From contig CAJUDH010000013.1 in the NCBI GenBank assembly GCA_910584845.1, positions 1 to 64,000 of the forward strand: DNA of 64,000 nt, given 5' to 3'. Each line of letters starts with the position of its first letter. Positions within the stretch are counted from its first letter, which is position 1. Positions 34,468-43,755 of the stretch are shown here, one piece after another. The notes under the pieces are model-generated. The model made no database searches. It was not told the origin of the DNA and saw nothing but the letters and a program-made list of their open reading frames with translations. This DNA is from an uncultured Lachnospiraceae bacterium. Lineage in GTDB: Bacteria; Bacillota; Clostridia; Lachnospirales; Lachnospiraceae. A program made the translations under genes and the position numbers.

Positions 34468-35364
34468 ATGAAACCTGCGTTAATTATCGGTTCTACCTGT
34501 GTAGACGTGATCATCAACATAAGCCATCTGCCCAAAACCGGGGAAGACATCCACCCCGATTCCCAGTCCATGGCCCTTGGCGGCTGCGCTTTCAACGTTG
34601 CCTATGCCATGGAACTGTTAAAAGCCCCTTACACATTAATCAGCCCCGTTGGCGGCGGGACTTATGGCGACTATGCCGCAAAACAGTTAACGTCCCTGGG
34701 GATCCCCCTGCAAATCCGGGTGCCGGATCAAGAAAACGGCTGCTGTTATTGCCTGGTGGAAGCCAGCGGGGAGCGCACCTTCCTCTCCCTCCACGGGGTG
34801 GAATATACCTTTCAAAAATCATGGATGGAACCTTACCCGTCAGAAAACTACCATTTTGCCTATGTATGCGGGCTGGAGATTGAAGAAAAAACCGGCATCC
34901 ATCTGATCGAATACCTGGAAGGGCAGAAAAATCTGGAAGTCTTTTATGCCCCCGGGCCCAGGGGCGCACGCATTTCCCCGGAAAAAAGGGCACGCATGCT
35001 TGCCCTCCATCCGTTTTTGCACCTGAATGAGCAAGAAGCCATGGAGTTAAGCGGGCAGACGCAATACGAAAAGGCCGCCCGGCATCTGCAGGCAGCCACT
35101 AAAAATGCTGTAGTCGTAACTTTAGGAAACCGCGGCGCTTTCTGCCTAAAAAAAGACGGCACAGGCCGCCTCTTCCCCCCGGCCCCTGTTAAAGCCATAG
35201 TAGACACCATCGGAGCAGGGGACACCCACGCCGGGGCCATCTTAGCTTGCCTGACCAAAGGAAAACCACTGGAAGAAGCCGTGGCCTATGCCAACCGGAT
35301 GGCCGCCGCCGTGGTAAAAGTCCGGGGGGCGTCCCTGCCGCCCGGGCTCATACCACACTTTTAA
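34468..35364 (+). CDS. PfkB-family carbohydrate/nucleoside kinase
   Basis: A 298-residue ribokinase-fold kinase. N-terminal ALIIGSTCVDVIINI, glycine-rich MALGGCAFNVAYAMELL, VTLGNRGAF, and the C-terminal catalytic signature DTIGAGDTHAGAI with the Asp base. ATG at 34468 is preferred because AAAGGAG (34450-34456) is at workable spacing; a TTG at 34459 is too close. Substrate not deducible (sugar, sugar acid or nucleoside). It is convergent with the ABC permease gene and overlaps its end by 17 bases. Confidence 0.88.
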   Translation: MKPALIIGSTCVDVIINISHLPKTGEDIHPDSQSMALGGCAFNVAYAMELLKAPYTLISPVGGGTYGDYAAKQLTSLGIPLQIRVPDQENGCCYCLVEASGERTFLSLHGVEYTFQKSWMEPYPSENYHFAYVCGLEIEEKTGIHLIEYLEGQKNLEVFYAPGPRGARISPEKRARMLALHPFLHLNEQEAMELSGQTQYEKAARHLQAATKNAVVVTLGNRGAFCLKKDGTGRLFPPAPVKAIVDTIGAGDTHAGAILACLTKGKPLEEAVAYANRMAAAVVKVRGASLPPGLIPHF

Positions 35365-36127
35365 GGCCTAATGTTTTTTCGATTACCAGCATGACCCCCA
35401 AGGTAATCACCATCAACAATGTGGCCAGCGCCGCAATAGTAGGGTCAAAATGGTATTCTACATATGCCATCATCTCTATGGGCAGCATAGACACCCCCGC
35501 GCTGGTCAAAAAGGCAGACAATGACACATTGTTAAAAGAATTGATAATGGCCATGATACAGGCCGATACAATTCCAGATTTAATGTTTGGCAGCAGGATA
35601 TGGAAAAAAGTATACACATTCCCCGCCCCCAGGATCCTGGCTGCCTCTTCCATGGAAAAATCAAAGTTGGCCAGGCTGGAAGTCACCACACGCATCACAT
35701 AAGGTATGGATAATATAGTATGGCCAATGAGCAGGCTTGGCATAGCCGGCAGCCGAAACCGGTTTACCACATAGCGGAGCATCACAAAGCCGAGCACAAT
35801 AACCGGAATGAGGACCGGGGATAAAAACAGGCCCTTGATAAATTCCTTCCCTTTAAAACGGTAGCGGTTCAGTGCATAGGCAGCCGGCAGCCCTAAAAGC
35901 AGTGCTACGAAGGTAGCGGCGAAAGCAATGATGATACTGTTCTTTGCCGCGCCCCCAAAACTCTTTACTTTTAAGATTTGTTCGTACCACCGCAAGGTAA
36001 AACCCTCCCCCGGAAATTTCAGGTAATTTGTGTCGCTGAAAGACGAGGCCATAATTACCAATAGCGGGCCGATCAAAAATACATAAACCAGCAAAGTAAC
36101 TACCATCAGGGATTTGCTCTTTTTCAT
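35348..36127 (-). CDS. ABC transporter permease (spermidine/putrescine PotC-like)
   Basis: A 259-residue inner-membrane permease with about six helices. The coupling loop is EEAARILGAGNVYTFFHILL followed by PNIKSGI. It pairs with the PotB-like permease encoded at 38.4-39.2 kb. It is the last gene of the amidohydrolase-PotB-PotA-PotD-PotC unit. Polyamine specificity is inferred from family only; Fe3+ or other cationic substrates are alternatives. Confidence 0.88.
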   Translation of the reverse strand: MKKSKSLMVVTLLVYVFLIGPLLVIMASSFSDTNYLKFPGEGFTLRWYEQILKVKSFGGAAKNSIIIAFAATFVALLLGLPAAYALNRYRFKGKEFIKGLFLSPVLIPVIVLGFVMLRYVVNRFRLPAMPSLLIGHTILSIPYVMRVVTSSLANFDFSMEEAARILGAGNVYTFFHILLPNIKSGIVSACIMAIINSFNNVSLSAFLTSAGVSMLPIEMMAYVEYHFDPTIAALATLLMVITLGVMLVIEKTLGLKSVV

Positions 36128-36161
36128 GGAAAACTCCTTTCACCTCTTGCCCCTGGCAGGG

Positions 36162-37307
36162 TTACTGCACGGAGAACAGTTCATTCCAGCGGGAAGTCCA
36201 ATCTGCCTTATTGGTGTTGATCACAGACCAGTCCGGAATCAACAAACGGTCAATCATTTCTTTGCCGTAGGTAAAATTGGCGGCCTGATCCGGGGTAAGC
36301 TCCACATCTTCCCTCACAGGGGAGTCCACGCCGTCCAGCGCTTCTGCCAACTGCACCTCTTTGGAAATGTAAAAATCAATAAAAGCCTGGGCCAATTCCT
36401 TGTTGGGTGACCCTTTAATGACATTGATGCTGTTAAAACCGCTGTACACCCCTTCGGAAGGGTCTACCCAAACATAATCTTCCGAAGCAGATTTGGCGGC
36501 GGTATAAGAATAGTCCAGTAGCACGGCTACGGAAATCTCACCTTGGTTCAGCATGGTTATGGTATCGTTGGCGCTGGTGTATGTTTTCATGATATTGGGC
36601 TTCAGCTCTTCAAATTTAGCAAAAATCGCATCGTCATCCTTTCCGGGGGTCAAGCCGGCCATCTTCGCTACCGAATAATACAGAAGTGGTCCGGATGTGG
36701 TCGTAATATCCGGAATGGATATAGCCCCTTCCAGCTCCGGGTTCCATAAATCTTCCCAAGAAGTAATCTCGATGGGGCAGGTGGCAGAATCGTATACAAT
36801 CCCCAGCCGGTTAAAGGTGTAAGCAGGGCCGTATTCCTCCCCAAAGGGGGCCTTGGCATTGTCATATAGCCCGTCTAAGTTGGACAATTTGGCAGGGTCA
36901 ATGGTATCAATCAAATCCTGCTCAATCAAATCTACGATAAAAGCATCGCCGATCACTACCACGTCGTAATTCTCCGGAGTTTCTTTAATCTTGGTTACCC
37001 GTTCTGCGTTTTTCCCGCCTTCCACAATGAGCTCGCAGCCTGTGGCCTCCATAAATGGGTCATAAATGTTTTTCTGAAGCAGTTCCGCATTGAAAGAAAA
37101 CGTGGAAATCCGCAACTGCTGCCCTTCAAATGACAAAGGTCCGGAAGCTTCTGCCTCCCCGCCGGCTTCCCCTTCCTCTTCCTGTGCAGCCGTAGTCGCC
37201 GCAGGAGCCTCTGAAGCCGTCGTTTCCGCCGTGCCAGATCCGCCGCAGGCAGTGAGGGATGCCGCCGTAAGGGCTGCCATCATCAAGCTCAACCAATTTT
37301 TCTTCAT
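36162..37307 (-). CDS. ABC transporter substrate-binding lipoprotein (PotD-like)
   Basis: A 381-residue extracellular binding protein. Signal peptide and lipobox end in LTACGG, followed by an Ala/Thr/Glu-rich linker and the PotD/PotF-type fold (LRISTFSFNAELLQKNIYDP, VVVIGDAFIVDLIEQDLID, IPDITTTSGPLLYYSVAKMA, FIDFYISKEVQ). Ligand is probably a polyamine or other small organic cation. It lies 18 bases after the ATPase gene. Confidence 0.9.
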   Translation of the reverse strand: MKKNWLSLMMAALTAASLTACGGSGTAETTASEAPAATTAAQEEEGEAGGEAEASGPLSFEGQQLRISTFSFNAELLQKNIYDPFMEATGCELIVEGGKNAERVTKIKETPENYDVVVIGDAFIVDLIEQDLIDTIDPAKLSNLDGLYDNAKAPFGEEYGPAYTFNRLGIVYDSATCPIEITSWEDLWNPELEGAISIPDITTTSGPLLYYSVAKMAGLTPGKDDDAIFAKFEELKPNIMKTYTSANDTITMLNQGEISVAVLLDYSYTAAKSASEDYVWVDPSEGVYSGFNSINVIKGSPNKELAQAFIDFYISKEVQLAEALDGVDSPVREDVELTPDQAANFTYGKEMIDRLLIPDWSVINTNKADWTSRWNELFSVQ

Positions 37308-37325
37308 AATTCTCTCTCCTTTGCA

Positions 37326-38357
37326 TCAAAGCAAGATAATTTTATTGGGGGTAAGGGACAAAGTCACCCGGTCCCCCGTTTTGTAAACACTCTCCTGGTC
37401 CGTGCTGACCTCCAACTCGCCAATGGCGGTGCGGACGTTGTACTGGTTGCGTTTTCCCAAGAATGTACTTACCATCACCTCGCCGGGGATGGGGTTGGGG
37501 CATTGCCCCCCCTCCGGCACAATTTGTATATCCTCCGGCCGGATACAGGCCTTGCCCCCGCCCTGTTTGCCTTCTACCTGGATCCGGCTTTTGTCGGATG
37601 CCAGATACCAGCCTTCATCATTTGTCCCTTTTAAATCCAGGAAATTTTCAAAGCCGACAAACTTGGCGATAAATTCGGTTTTGGGGTGGTTATAAATCAC
37701 GGAAGGGCTGTCCATCTGCTCGATAACGCCATGGTTCATAATAGCCACCTTGTCCGAAATGGCAAAACATTCTTCCTGGTCATGGGTCACGTAAATGGCG
37801 GTAAACCCAAACTTCTGCTGCAGCCGGCGGATCTCCACCCGCATTTTAACCCGCAGCTTAGCGTCTAAGTTGCTCAAGGGCTCGTCTAATAAAAGGAGGT
37901 CCGGCTTGATGACCAAAGCCCGGGCCAATGCCACCCGCTGGCGCTGCCCACCGGACATCTCCCGGGGGAAGCGTCTTTCAAACCCGCCCAAATCCACGGT
38001 TTCCAGCATCTCCATGACTTCCTTTTTCATTTGTTCCGTTGGGGCTTTGCGCATCTTCAGGCCAAAAGCCACATTGTCAAATACCGTCATATGGGGAAAC
38101 AGGGCGTAACTTTGAAATACGAACCCAAAGTTCCGCTTGTTTAACGGGACCTGGGTATAATCTTTGCCGTTAAACACAAATTTCCCCGACATAGGGGTGG
38201 AAAAACCTGCAATCAGGCGAAGTGTGGTCGTCTTTCCGCAACCGCTGGAACCCAGCAGGGAAACCAGCTCCCCCTGTTCTACTTGAAAATCCAGATCTTT
38301 TAAAATTACGTTCTTATCATATCCCGCAGTGATATTCTGCAATTCCATAAGCGCCAT
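37326..38357 (-). CDS. ABC transporter ATP-binding protein (PotA-like)
   Basis: About 343 residues. Walker A LLGSSGCGKTTTLRLIAG, signature MSGGQRQRVALARAL, Walker B DLLLLDEPLSNLDAKLR, switch His VTHDQEE, then a C-terminal TOBE/OB domain (about 235-343). AAGGAG is best spaced for the ATG at 38357 (MALMELQN); the ATG two codons upstream is very close to it. It energises the two permeases flanking this segment. Confidence 0.93.
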   Translation of the reverse strand: MALMELQNITAGYDKNVILKDLDFQVEQGELVSLLGSSGCGKTTTLRLIAGFSTPMSGKFVFNGKDYTQVPLNKRNFGFVFQSYALFPHMTVFDNVAFGLKMRKAPTEQMKKEVMEMLETVDLGGFERRFPREMSGGQRQRVALARALVIKPDLLLLDEPLSNLDAKLRVKMRVEIRRLQQKFGFTAIYVTHDQEECFAISDKVAIMNHGVIEQMDSPSVIYNHPKTEFIAKFVGFENFLDLKGTNDEGWYLASDKSRIQVEGKQGGGKACIRPEDIQIVPEGGQCPNPIPGEVMVSTFLGKRNQYNVRTAIGELEVSTDQESVYKTGDRVTLSLTPNKIILL

Positions 38358-38404
38358 ACCCATTCTCCTTTGTTTTATACATTCCTGTCCGGCTGCCCAT
38401 GCCC

Positions 38405-39238
38405 CTATGCCATAGGGTTCAGTTTCCGGCTGATGCCGTTGATCGCCTGGGAAACTACTACCGTAATTACGATCATAACCACCGCTACCGCCGATGCCTG
38501 GGTCCAGTCCCCCAAAGACATGGCCTGCTGGTAGATCAGCGTAGCCAGCACCCGGGTGTCGGTCCCCCCCAAAAGCTGGGGCGTGGTATAGGCGGTAAGG
38601 CAGCCGGTAAATACCAGCACGCTCCCGGTCACCAGCCCGGGAATGCTCAAAGGCAGGACGACATGGCGGAAAACAGCCATCCGGGAAGCCCCCAGGCTCC
38701 CTGCCGCCAAGTTCAGGTCTTCGGAAATATTATCCATAACCCCGATAAGGGATAAAATCATCAAAGGAAGGAAAAGCTGGATAAACCCTACCACCATGGA
38801 AAATTCATTGTATAAAAGGCTGATGGGCTTCGCCACAATCCCCGCCGCCACCAGCAGGTCGTTGACAATGCCCTTTTTCCCCAAAATAACCATCCAGCTG
38901 AAAGACCGGATCACCGGGCTGGTAAACATAGGGAACACGGCCAGGGCCATAAGCACCCCTTTGTTTTTGGAATACTTGGAAATATAATAGGCAGTGGGGA
39001 AGCCAAGCACGGCACAGGCGGCAGTGCTCGCCAGGCTTAAACGGATGCTCCGCCAAAACACTTGCTTAAAATAAGTGCTCCCTAACAGCGCGGTATAATT
39101 CTCCAAAGAAAAGGAGCCGCCTCCATCTATAAAGGTTTTAAAAATCAGGGAAAATAAAGGTATTAACATAAAGAATGCCAGAAATAGGCAGCCTGGCAGG
39201 ATAAACAGCCAGTAAATTTTGGTTTTCTTTTCCAGCAA
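38405..39238 (-). CDS. ABC transporter permease (PotB-like)
   Basis: A 277-residue permease with six helices. The coupling loop is LAAGSLGASRMAVFRHVVLP, followed by LSIPGLVTGSVLVF. The order PotB-PotA-PotD-PotC is unusual relative to potABCD but all parts are present. The 84 bases upstream, between it and the amidohydrolase gene, are AT-rich and may hold a promoter. Confidence 0.9.
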   Translation of the reverse strand: MLEKKTKIYWLFILPGCLFLAFFMLIPLFSLIFKTFIDGGGSFSLENYTALLGSTYFKQVFWRSIRLSLASTAACAVLGFPTAYYISKYSKNKGVLMALAVFPMFTSPVIRSFSWMVILGKKGIVNDLLVAAGIVAKPISLLYNEFSMVVGFIQLFLPLMILSLIGVMDNISEDLNLAAGSLGASRMAVFRHVVLPLSIPGLVTGSVLVFTGCLTAYTTPQLLGGTDTRVLATLIYQQAMSLGDWTQASAVAVVMIVITVVVSQAINGISRKLNPMA

Positions 39239-39322
39239 GGGATTTCACCTCTCTTATCCATAGGGATTTTTCATAAAATTAACATACCATCCCTGACAAA
39301 AATTGTCAATAATTTATTTTTA

Positions 39323-40648
39323 TTAAATAATATCCGCATATTTCCGGGCCATGGCCTTGAATGCCCCCATCGCCTTTGATAAGCTTTCCCGTTCTTTTTG
39401 AAGGTCGGTATGGGTCAGGCGGCCCCCTGCCACCAGCTGCCTCCCCCCTACCCATACGCTGTCCACATTAGACGCGTTGGCGGAATAAACCACTGCTGAA
39501 TAGGGGTTATAAATGGGGAACATATTGGCGGAGCCTGTTTCTAAGAGGACCATGTCTGCCTGTTTTCCTGGTTCCAAGGACCCGATTTCCTTTTCCGCAC
39601 CCAAAGCCCGGGCGCCGCCCATCGTCCCCATCATTACAATCTCTTTTGCCGGGAAAATGCCCCGGTCATGATATTTGGTTTTCTGCAGGCACGCAATCAT
39701 TTTAAACTGGGTGAATAAATCCAAGGTATTCCCCGAAGAAGGGCCGTCGCTTCCCACGCCTACGTCCACCCCTGCCTGCCTCAATTCATAAACAGGGCTA
39801 ACCCCTTTTCCGGCCTTTGTATTGGAGCCCGGGCAGTGGGCAACCTTGGTTTTGCTTTCTGCCAGCAGGCGTATATCCTGGCCGGTAATATGGATACAGT
39901 GGGCGGCAATGGTTTGGGGGCCCAAAACCCCAAGGCTGTCTAAAAAAACAATGGGCGTCTGCTGATAGCGTTCGCGGAAATGGCCCATTTCGTAATCCAT
40001 TTCACTGGCATGGAGCGTGAACAAGACGCCATACTCCTCAGCCAGCCTGTAAGCCTCCTTCAATTTTTCCGGCGAATTGGTGTTGGTGGCATGGGGCGCT
40101 ACCAGGGGATGGATGCGCCCATGGCCACGCCATTCCCGGATCAGCTCCTCGCACAGCGCCAACCCGCCATAGGGCCATCGGCTGTCGCAAGTCCCCTGGC
40201 CGATCACGGTCTGCCCTACCCAGGCCCGGATCCCCAGCTGGTCACAGGCTTTGGCCACCTGGCCTTCAAAATAATACATGTCCAGGACTGACGTTACCCC
40301 GGACAGCAAAAGCTCACAGACCGCATACCGGGAACTTACATAAACCAGCTCCGGCGTCATGGCCTCCCGCTCCAGGGGGAACAAAAAACGTTTCAGGCGG
40401 TCCGGGCAATCGTCCCCCATGGAGCGGAAAGGGGCCATGGGGATATGGCTGTGGATATTTATCATGCCTGGCATAAGGATCCCCTGGCGGCCGTCCACCC
40501 TTACGTCCGCTTCCGGCCGGCATCCCCCTTCTCCTACGTCAAGGATCCCCTCTTCGTCAAACAAAACATAGCCGTCCGGATAAACATGGCCTTGGCTGTC
40601 CATGGACAACACGGTTACATGGTCAATGAGTGTCTTCATTTTCGGCAA
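39323..40648 (-). CDS. Amidohydrolase (SsnA/MTA-SAH-deaminase-like)
   Basis: A 441-residue cytoplasmic amidohydrolase. Metal-site motifs are GMINIHSHIPMAPFRSMGDD (HxH), HASEMDYEMGH, AHCIHITGQD and VGSDGPSSGNTLDLF. The subgroup contains chlorohydrolases, guanine deaminase and S-adenosylhomocysteine/5'-deoxyadenosine deaminases. Directly followed by the ABC transporter genes, it may deaminate the imported compound (inference). The next gene upstream, DUF554, ends 18 bases away. Confidence 0.88.
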   Translation of the reverse strand: MPKMKTLIDHVTVLSMDSQGHVYPDGYVLFDEEGILDVGEGGCRPEADVRVDGRQGILMPGMINIHSHIPMAPFRSMGDDCPDRLKRFLFPLEREAMTPELVYVSSRYAVCELLLSGVTSVLDMYYFEGQVAKACDQLGIRAWVGQTVIGQGTCDSRWPYGGLALCEELIREWRGHGRIHPLVAPHATNTNSPEKLKEAYRLAEEYGVLFTLHASEMDYEMGHFRERYQQTPIVFLDSLGVLGPQTIAAHCIHITGQDIRLLAESKTKVAHCPGSNTKAGKGVSPVYELRQAGVDVGVGSDGPSSGNTLDLFTQFKMIACLQKTKYHDRGIFPAKEIVMMGTMGGARALGAEKEIGSLEPGKQADMVLLETGSANMFPIYNPYSAVVYSANASNVDSVWVGGRQLVAGGRLTHTDLQKERESLSKAMGAFKAMARKYADII

Positions 40649-40666
40649 CCTCCTGTTCCAACGCCC

Positions 40667-41386
40667 TCAAGGCAAAGGCAAAAACGCCCATATCCCCGCA
40701 ACCAGCACAGAGGGCAGCATATTGGCCACCCGCACCTTCTTCCCCCATACCAAGTTTAACCCTACGCAAAAAATCAGGACCGACCCCACCAGGGATAAGT
40801 TGTCCGATGCTGTTTTTGTCATCAGCGGTTCCACCAGCCGGGCCAGCATAGTGACCGCCCCTTGAAAAACTGCCACCGGAATAGCGGAAAACAGGCACCC
40901 TTTCCCCATGGAAGCGGTCATAACCATAACAATAATCAAATCCATGGCCGCCTTTGCCGCCAATATGGAATAGTCGCCGTAAATCCCGTCCTGGATGGCT
41001 CCGACCACGGCCATGGCGCCGATGCAGACCGTCAGGGAAGCAGATACAAAGCCGTCCACAAAACCGGCGTCCCCTTCGCTTCTTGTCTTTTGCTTCAGCC
41101 AGATGCCAAAGGATTCCATATGTTTTTCCAGATTGACCCACTCGCCGGCCAAAGCCCCGATGGCCAGGCTGCCAATCAGCATCATGGTGCTGCCGCTTTT
41201 CAGGGAACCGCTTTCTATCGCCAACATCTTCTCCATGGCTCCGGCAATCCCCAAAAACAGCACACACAGGCCGTTGGCCATCATCAGGTTATCCTGGTAG
41301 CGCCCTTCCATCTTTTTGCCGAAAAGCAGCCCGCAAAGGCCGCCGGCCAATATGCCGGCCACATTGATCAAAGTCCCCAAACCTGC
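40667..41386 (-). CDS. DUF554-family membrane protein
   Basis: A 239-residue integral membrane protein with about seven helices. The family N-terminus MAGLGTLINVAGILAGGLCG supports the ATG at 41386 with AAAGGAACGG upstream. Other family segments are FLGIAGAMEKML and GDYSILAAKAAMDLIIVMVM. A transport role is suspected for the family but not established. The 225 bases upstream (41387-41611) contain no gene I can support. Confidence 0.88.
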   Translation of the reverse strand, partial: AGLGTLINVAGILAGGLCGLLFGKKMEGRYQDNLMMANGLCVLFLGIAGAMEKMLAIESGSLKSGSTMMLIGSLAIGALAGEWVNLEKHMESFGIWLKQKTRSEGDAGFVDGFVSASLTVCIGAMAVVGAIQDGIYGDYSILAAKAAMDLIIVMVMTASMGKGCLFSAIPVAVFQGAVTMLARLVEPLMTKTASDNLSLVGSVLIFCVGLNLVWGKKVRVANMLPSVLVAGIWAFLPLP

Positions 41387-41611
41387 CATACCGTTCCTTT
41401 TACGCATTCCCTGTTAAGCCTGCGCCTATCCCCTTTCTTTTGTCCTGCGCCACAATGCAGCCCCTTCAAGGTTTTTGCGGCCCTGTACGGGTTACGCCCC
41501 GCCACTCTTCCCGTTTTCCCGGCCACACAGGCCATAAGGCCTTCGCCTGGCGCCCCTATACCTGGTTTTTGGCCTATACACCCGAAAAAACATCTTGTGC
41601 GTCCGGTCCGG

Positions 41612-42184
41612 CTATTTGTCCAAGGATGTAGGGGGCATTTTTAAAATGCGGAACATGCCGGAAGTTTCCAGCACCTTTCCGGTACTATAAAAAAGGAAAG
41701 AATGAATGGGCCACATAATAATGTTTTTGAACGCCCGCATGGGCAGCAGCGCCCAAAAGCCTTTCCCATACAATATACTGAGGAAATACGTCCCCATGAG
41801 CATATTGCAGATAACCGCCACAACCAGCTCCGCAGCCATAATCCGCCATAAAGATATGGGCTTTTTATAATAGGATACCCCATAAATGGCCCCCGCAACC
41901 ATGGGTATTAGGGTAAAACCGGGGAAATATCCCCCAGTAGGCTTGATCAGGTATTTCAAAATATCAAGCGCGCCTCCGAATACGCCCCCCACCACCGGCC
42001 CAAACAGGTAGCAGACAGCCTGGTTGACGATGGTGGAAAAACCGATCTTAATATAGTCGCCCACGGCAATGGTCAAATATCCGAGGATCACCGCCAAAGC
42101 GCCTAACATGCCAGTTACGGCCAGGGTTTTCGGTTGCTTGAATTCATGGAAAGAACTGGTAAACAAAGTTGCTAATTTTCTCAT
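41612..42184 (-). CDS. folT: Folate ECF transporter S component FolT
   Basis: A 190-residue membrane protein with six helices that binds folates and works with the shared ECF energising module. Typical features: LAVTGMLGALAVILGYLTIA, KIGFSTIVNQAVCYLFGPVV and GGALDILKYLIKPTGGYFPG. An upstream tetrahydrofolate riboswitch confirms the substrate. AAAGGAGG is 9 bases before the ATG, and that site is masked by a hairpin (see below). No ECF ATPase genes lie here, as is usual for group II ECF transporters. Confidence 0.93.
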   Translation of the reverse strand: MRKLATLFTSSFHEFKQPKTLAVTGMLGALAVILGYLTIAVGDYIKIGFSTIVNQAVCYLFGPVVGGVFGGALDILKYLIKPTGGYFPGFTLIPMVAGAIYGVSYYKKPISLWRIMAAELVVAVICNMLMGTYFLSILYGKGFWALLPMRAFKNIIMWPIHSFLFYSTGKVLETSGMFRILKMPPTSLDK

Positions 42185-42190
42185 AAAAAA

Positions 42191-42231
42191 TTACCTCCTT
42201 TGCAGTTTTCTCGCAACACAAAGGAGATAAT
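42191..42231 (-). promoter_or_regulatory. Hairpin sequestering the folT ribosome binding site
   Basis: On the minus strand ATTATCTCCTTTG pairs with CAAAGGAGGTAAT (one mismatch), separated by about 15 bases. The 3' arm is the Shine-Dalgarno sequence of folT, so this is the likely expression platform of the riboswitch: formation of the hairpin blocks translation when folate is plentiful (inference). Confidence 0.75.
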
Positions 42232-42250
42232 CCACAAGATCATCCTCTTT

Positions 42251-42351
42251 GCAGCGGGATGCGAACCATGTACCGCAAGGATGGGTCTCCTTTTCGTCCG
42301 GCTGGCAACTCCCCGTCCAGCCGGCACTTAACGCACATGGGCCTACTCTGC
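42251..42351 (-). ncRNA. Tetrahydrofolate (THF) riboswitch
   Basis: Minus-strand sequence starts GCAGAGTAGGCCCATG, continues with the diagnostic GCGTTAAGTG, and closes with GCGGTACATGGTTCGCATCC-CGCTGC, pairing the two ends. These blocks match the THF aptamer found ahead of folT and folE in Firmicutes. A CGAAAAGGAG segment joins the internal hairpins. A TATACT at 42423-42418 is a plausible -10 for the transcript. Confidence 0.88.
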
Positions 42352-42464
42352 ATTTTCCTGTTTTTATTTTTGCTGAAGCCGCCACCCGTTTTGGCAACGC
42401 GCTTGCAGCACCGCCTTAGTATAGCATAAATTCCTAAAATAGGAAAGGGGCAACTTGCTTTTAT

Positions 42465-43628
42465 TTATGCTGCTTCTTTTGTCCCCGCGTCGGCTTCGCC
42501 GCCCCCTTTGCCATCTTGGGTTCCTGTGGCGCTTTCCGTTTCATCGGCGTTTGCAGCCGTTCCCGCCACGCCGGGGCCCGTCTGGTTTTCTTCTTTCGGG
42601 CCTATGACCGGGGAAGTTTCTGTTTCAGCAGGCGGGGTCCCCCCTTCTGCCCCTTGGCCTTCCTCTGCCCCTTGCCCGTCTTCTTCCCCGCCGGCTATTG
42701 CTTCCGGTTCTTCTTCCGGGGGCTTCTTTTCCCCTACAGGGAAAGCAGACGTGCCCTCGATCTGGGATTGGGCATATTGCCTCAATACTGCCGCCCACAC
42801 ATCGTAAGCCGCCGTGGTCAGGTGTACATAGTTGTCGCTGCAATACCCTGCGGCAAGGTCTCCGTTGGCATCTGCCAGCGGGTTGGCAATGTCGACAAAA
42901 CCCCACCCGTTATCCAGCGCCATTTGCCTTAACATATCGTTAAACTGACGGATGGTCGGATTGTTCAGGCGCCCTTTCCCCCTGCCCTTTTTCGTATAAG
43001 TCATGCTTATAATATGGATCTGCGCATCCGGGCAGGTAGCCTTAATATTGGCGACTACCTGGGCGTACCGGCCGCAGGTAGCCTCCAAAGGCCCCATATC
43101 TATGTCATTTAAGCCAAAAAACAAAAATACCTTTTTTGCATCCATCATTGCCAGGGAATCCCAGATATACCGTTTTTGCCCCTGGTAAACCGGGTGGGTG
43201 CTTTTTGCCGTAATCGGCCGCAATGCATTAAATACAGAAAAACTGACAGCCGCCAAAAACCGCATCCGCCCCAGATAAGGCCCGCCCCTCCTCATGGCAT
43301 AATTCCCGAACCCTAGCATTACCGAATCCCCAACGAAAACCGAACCGTCAAAATAGGCATCCACCTGTTCGTCCATGGTAGGGCCTGCCTCCTGTTCCCG
43401 GTCCGCCCCCTCCTGGCTGCCGCTTTCCTGCCCAGGGGAAGTTTCCGTTTTTTCTTCCGCCCCCCCTTCTTCCTGTGTCCCCCCCGGCCCGTTTTCTTCC
43501 GAAAAGGTTTCCTGGGCACCCGCCCCGCTTTCCTCGTCAGCATAAGCGGCCATAGGCCCCATCCCTGTGATTGCCAAAGCCAAAACGCCGCACAGCAGCC
43601 GGCATTTCCATCCCTTTTTCATCCTCAT
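42465..43628 (-). CDS. Secreted SGNH/GDSL-family hydrolase with acidic low-complexity arms
   Basis: A 387-residue exported protein. Signal peptide (about 1-30, ending AAYADE). A Glu/Gly-rich region (31-88) precedes the SGNH core: block I VFVGDSVMLGFGNYA (Ser nucleophile), block III FFGLNDIDMG (Asn), and block V NYVHLTTAAYDVW (Asp/His-type position). A long acidic tail (about 285-387) follows. It may deacetylate or de-esterify cell-surface glycans (inference). Acidic arms suggest a disordered wall spacer. No sortase motif is seen. Confidence 0.82.
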   Translation of the reverse strand: MRMKKGWKCRLLCGVLALAITGMGPMAAYADEESGAGAQETFSEENGPGGTQEEGGAEEKTETSPGQESGSQEGADREQEAGPTMDEQVDAYFDGSVFVGDSVMLGFGNYAMRRGGPYLGRMRFLAAVSFSVFNALRPITAKSTHPVYQGQKRYIWDSLAMMDAKKVFLFFGLNDIDMGPLEATCGRYAQVVANIKATCPDAQIHIISMTYTKKGRGKGRLNNPTIRQFNDMLRQMALDNGWGFVDIANPLADANGDLAAGYCSDNYVHLTTAAYDVWAAVLRQYAQSQIEGTSAFPVGEKKPPEEEPEAIAGGEEDGQGAEEGQGAEGGTPPAETETSPVIGPKEENQTGPGVAGTAANADETESATGTQDGKGGGEADAGTKEAA

Positions 43629-43755
43629 TGCTCCTCTTCTAAAATTTAGTTTTTAGTATACCGCAATGAAACGAGTTTTTCAAGCCTGTTCCTGCGGCAT
43701 AAAAATGCCACTTTTTGCGGCAATCCATGGTTCCCCATGCCTTAGCCGCTGGTTG

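Noticed and set aside
41387..41611. Possible small gene between DUF554 and folT
   Set aside because: Short open frames exist on both strands, but without ribosome sites or recognisable features.
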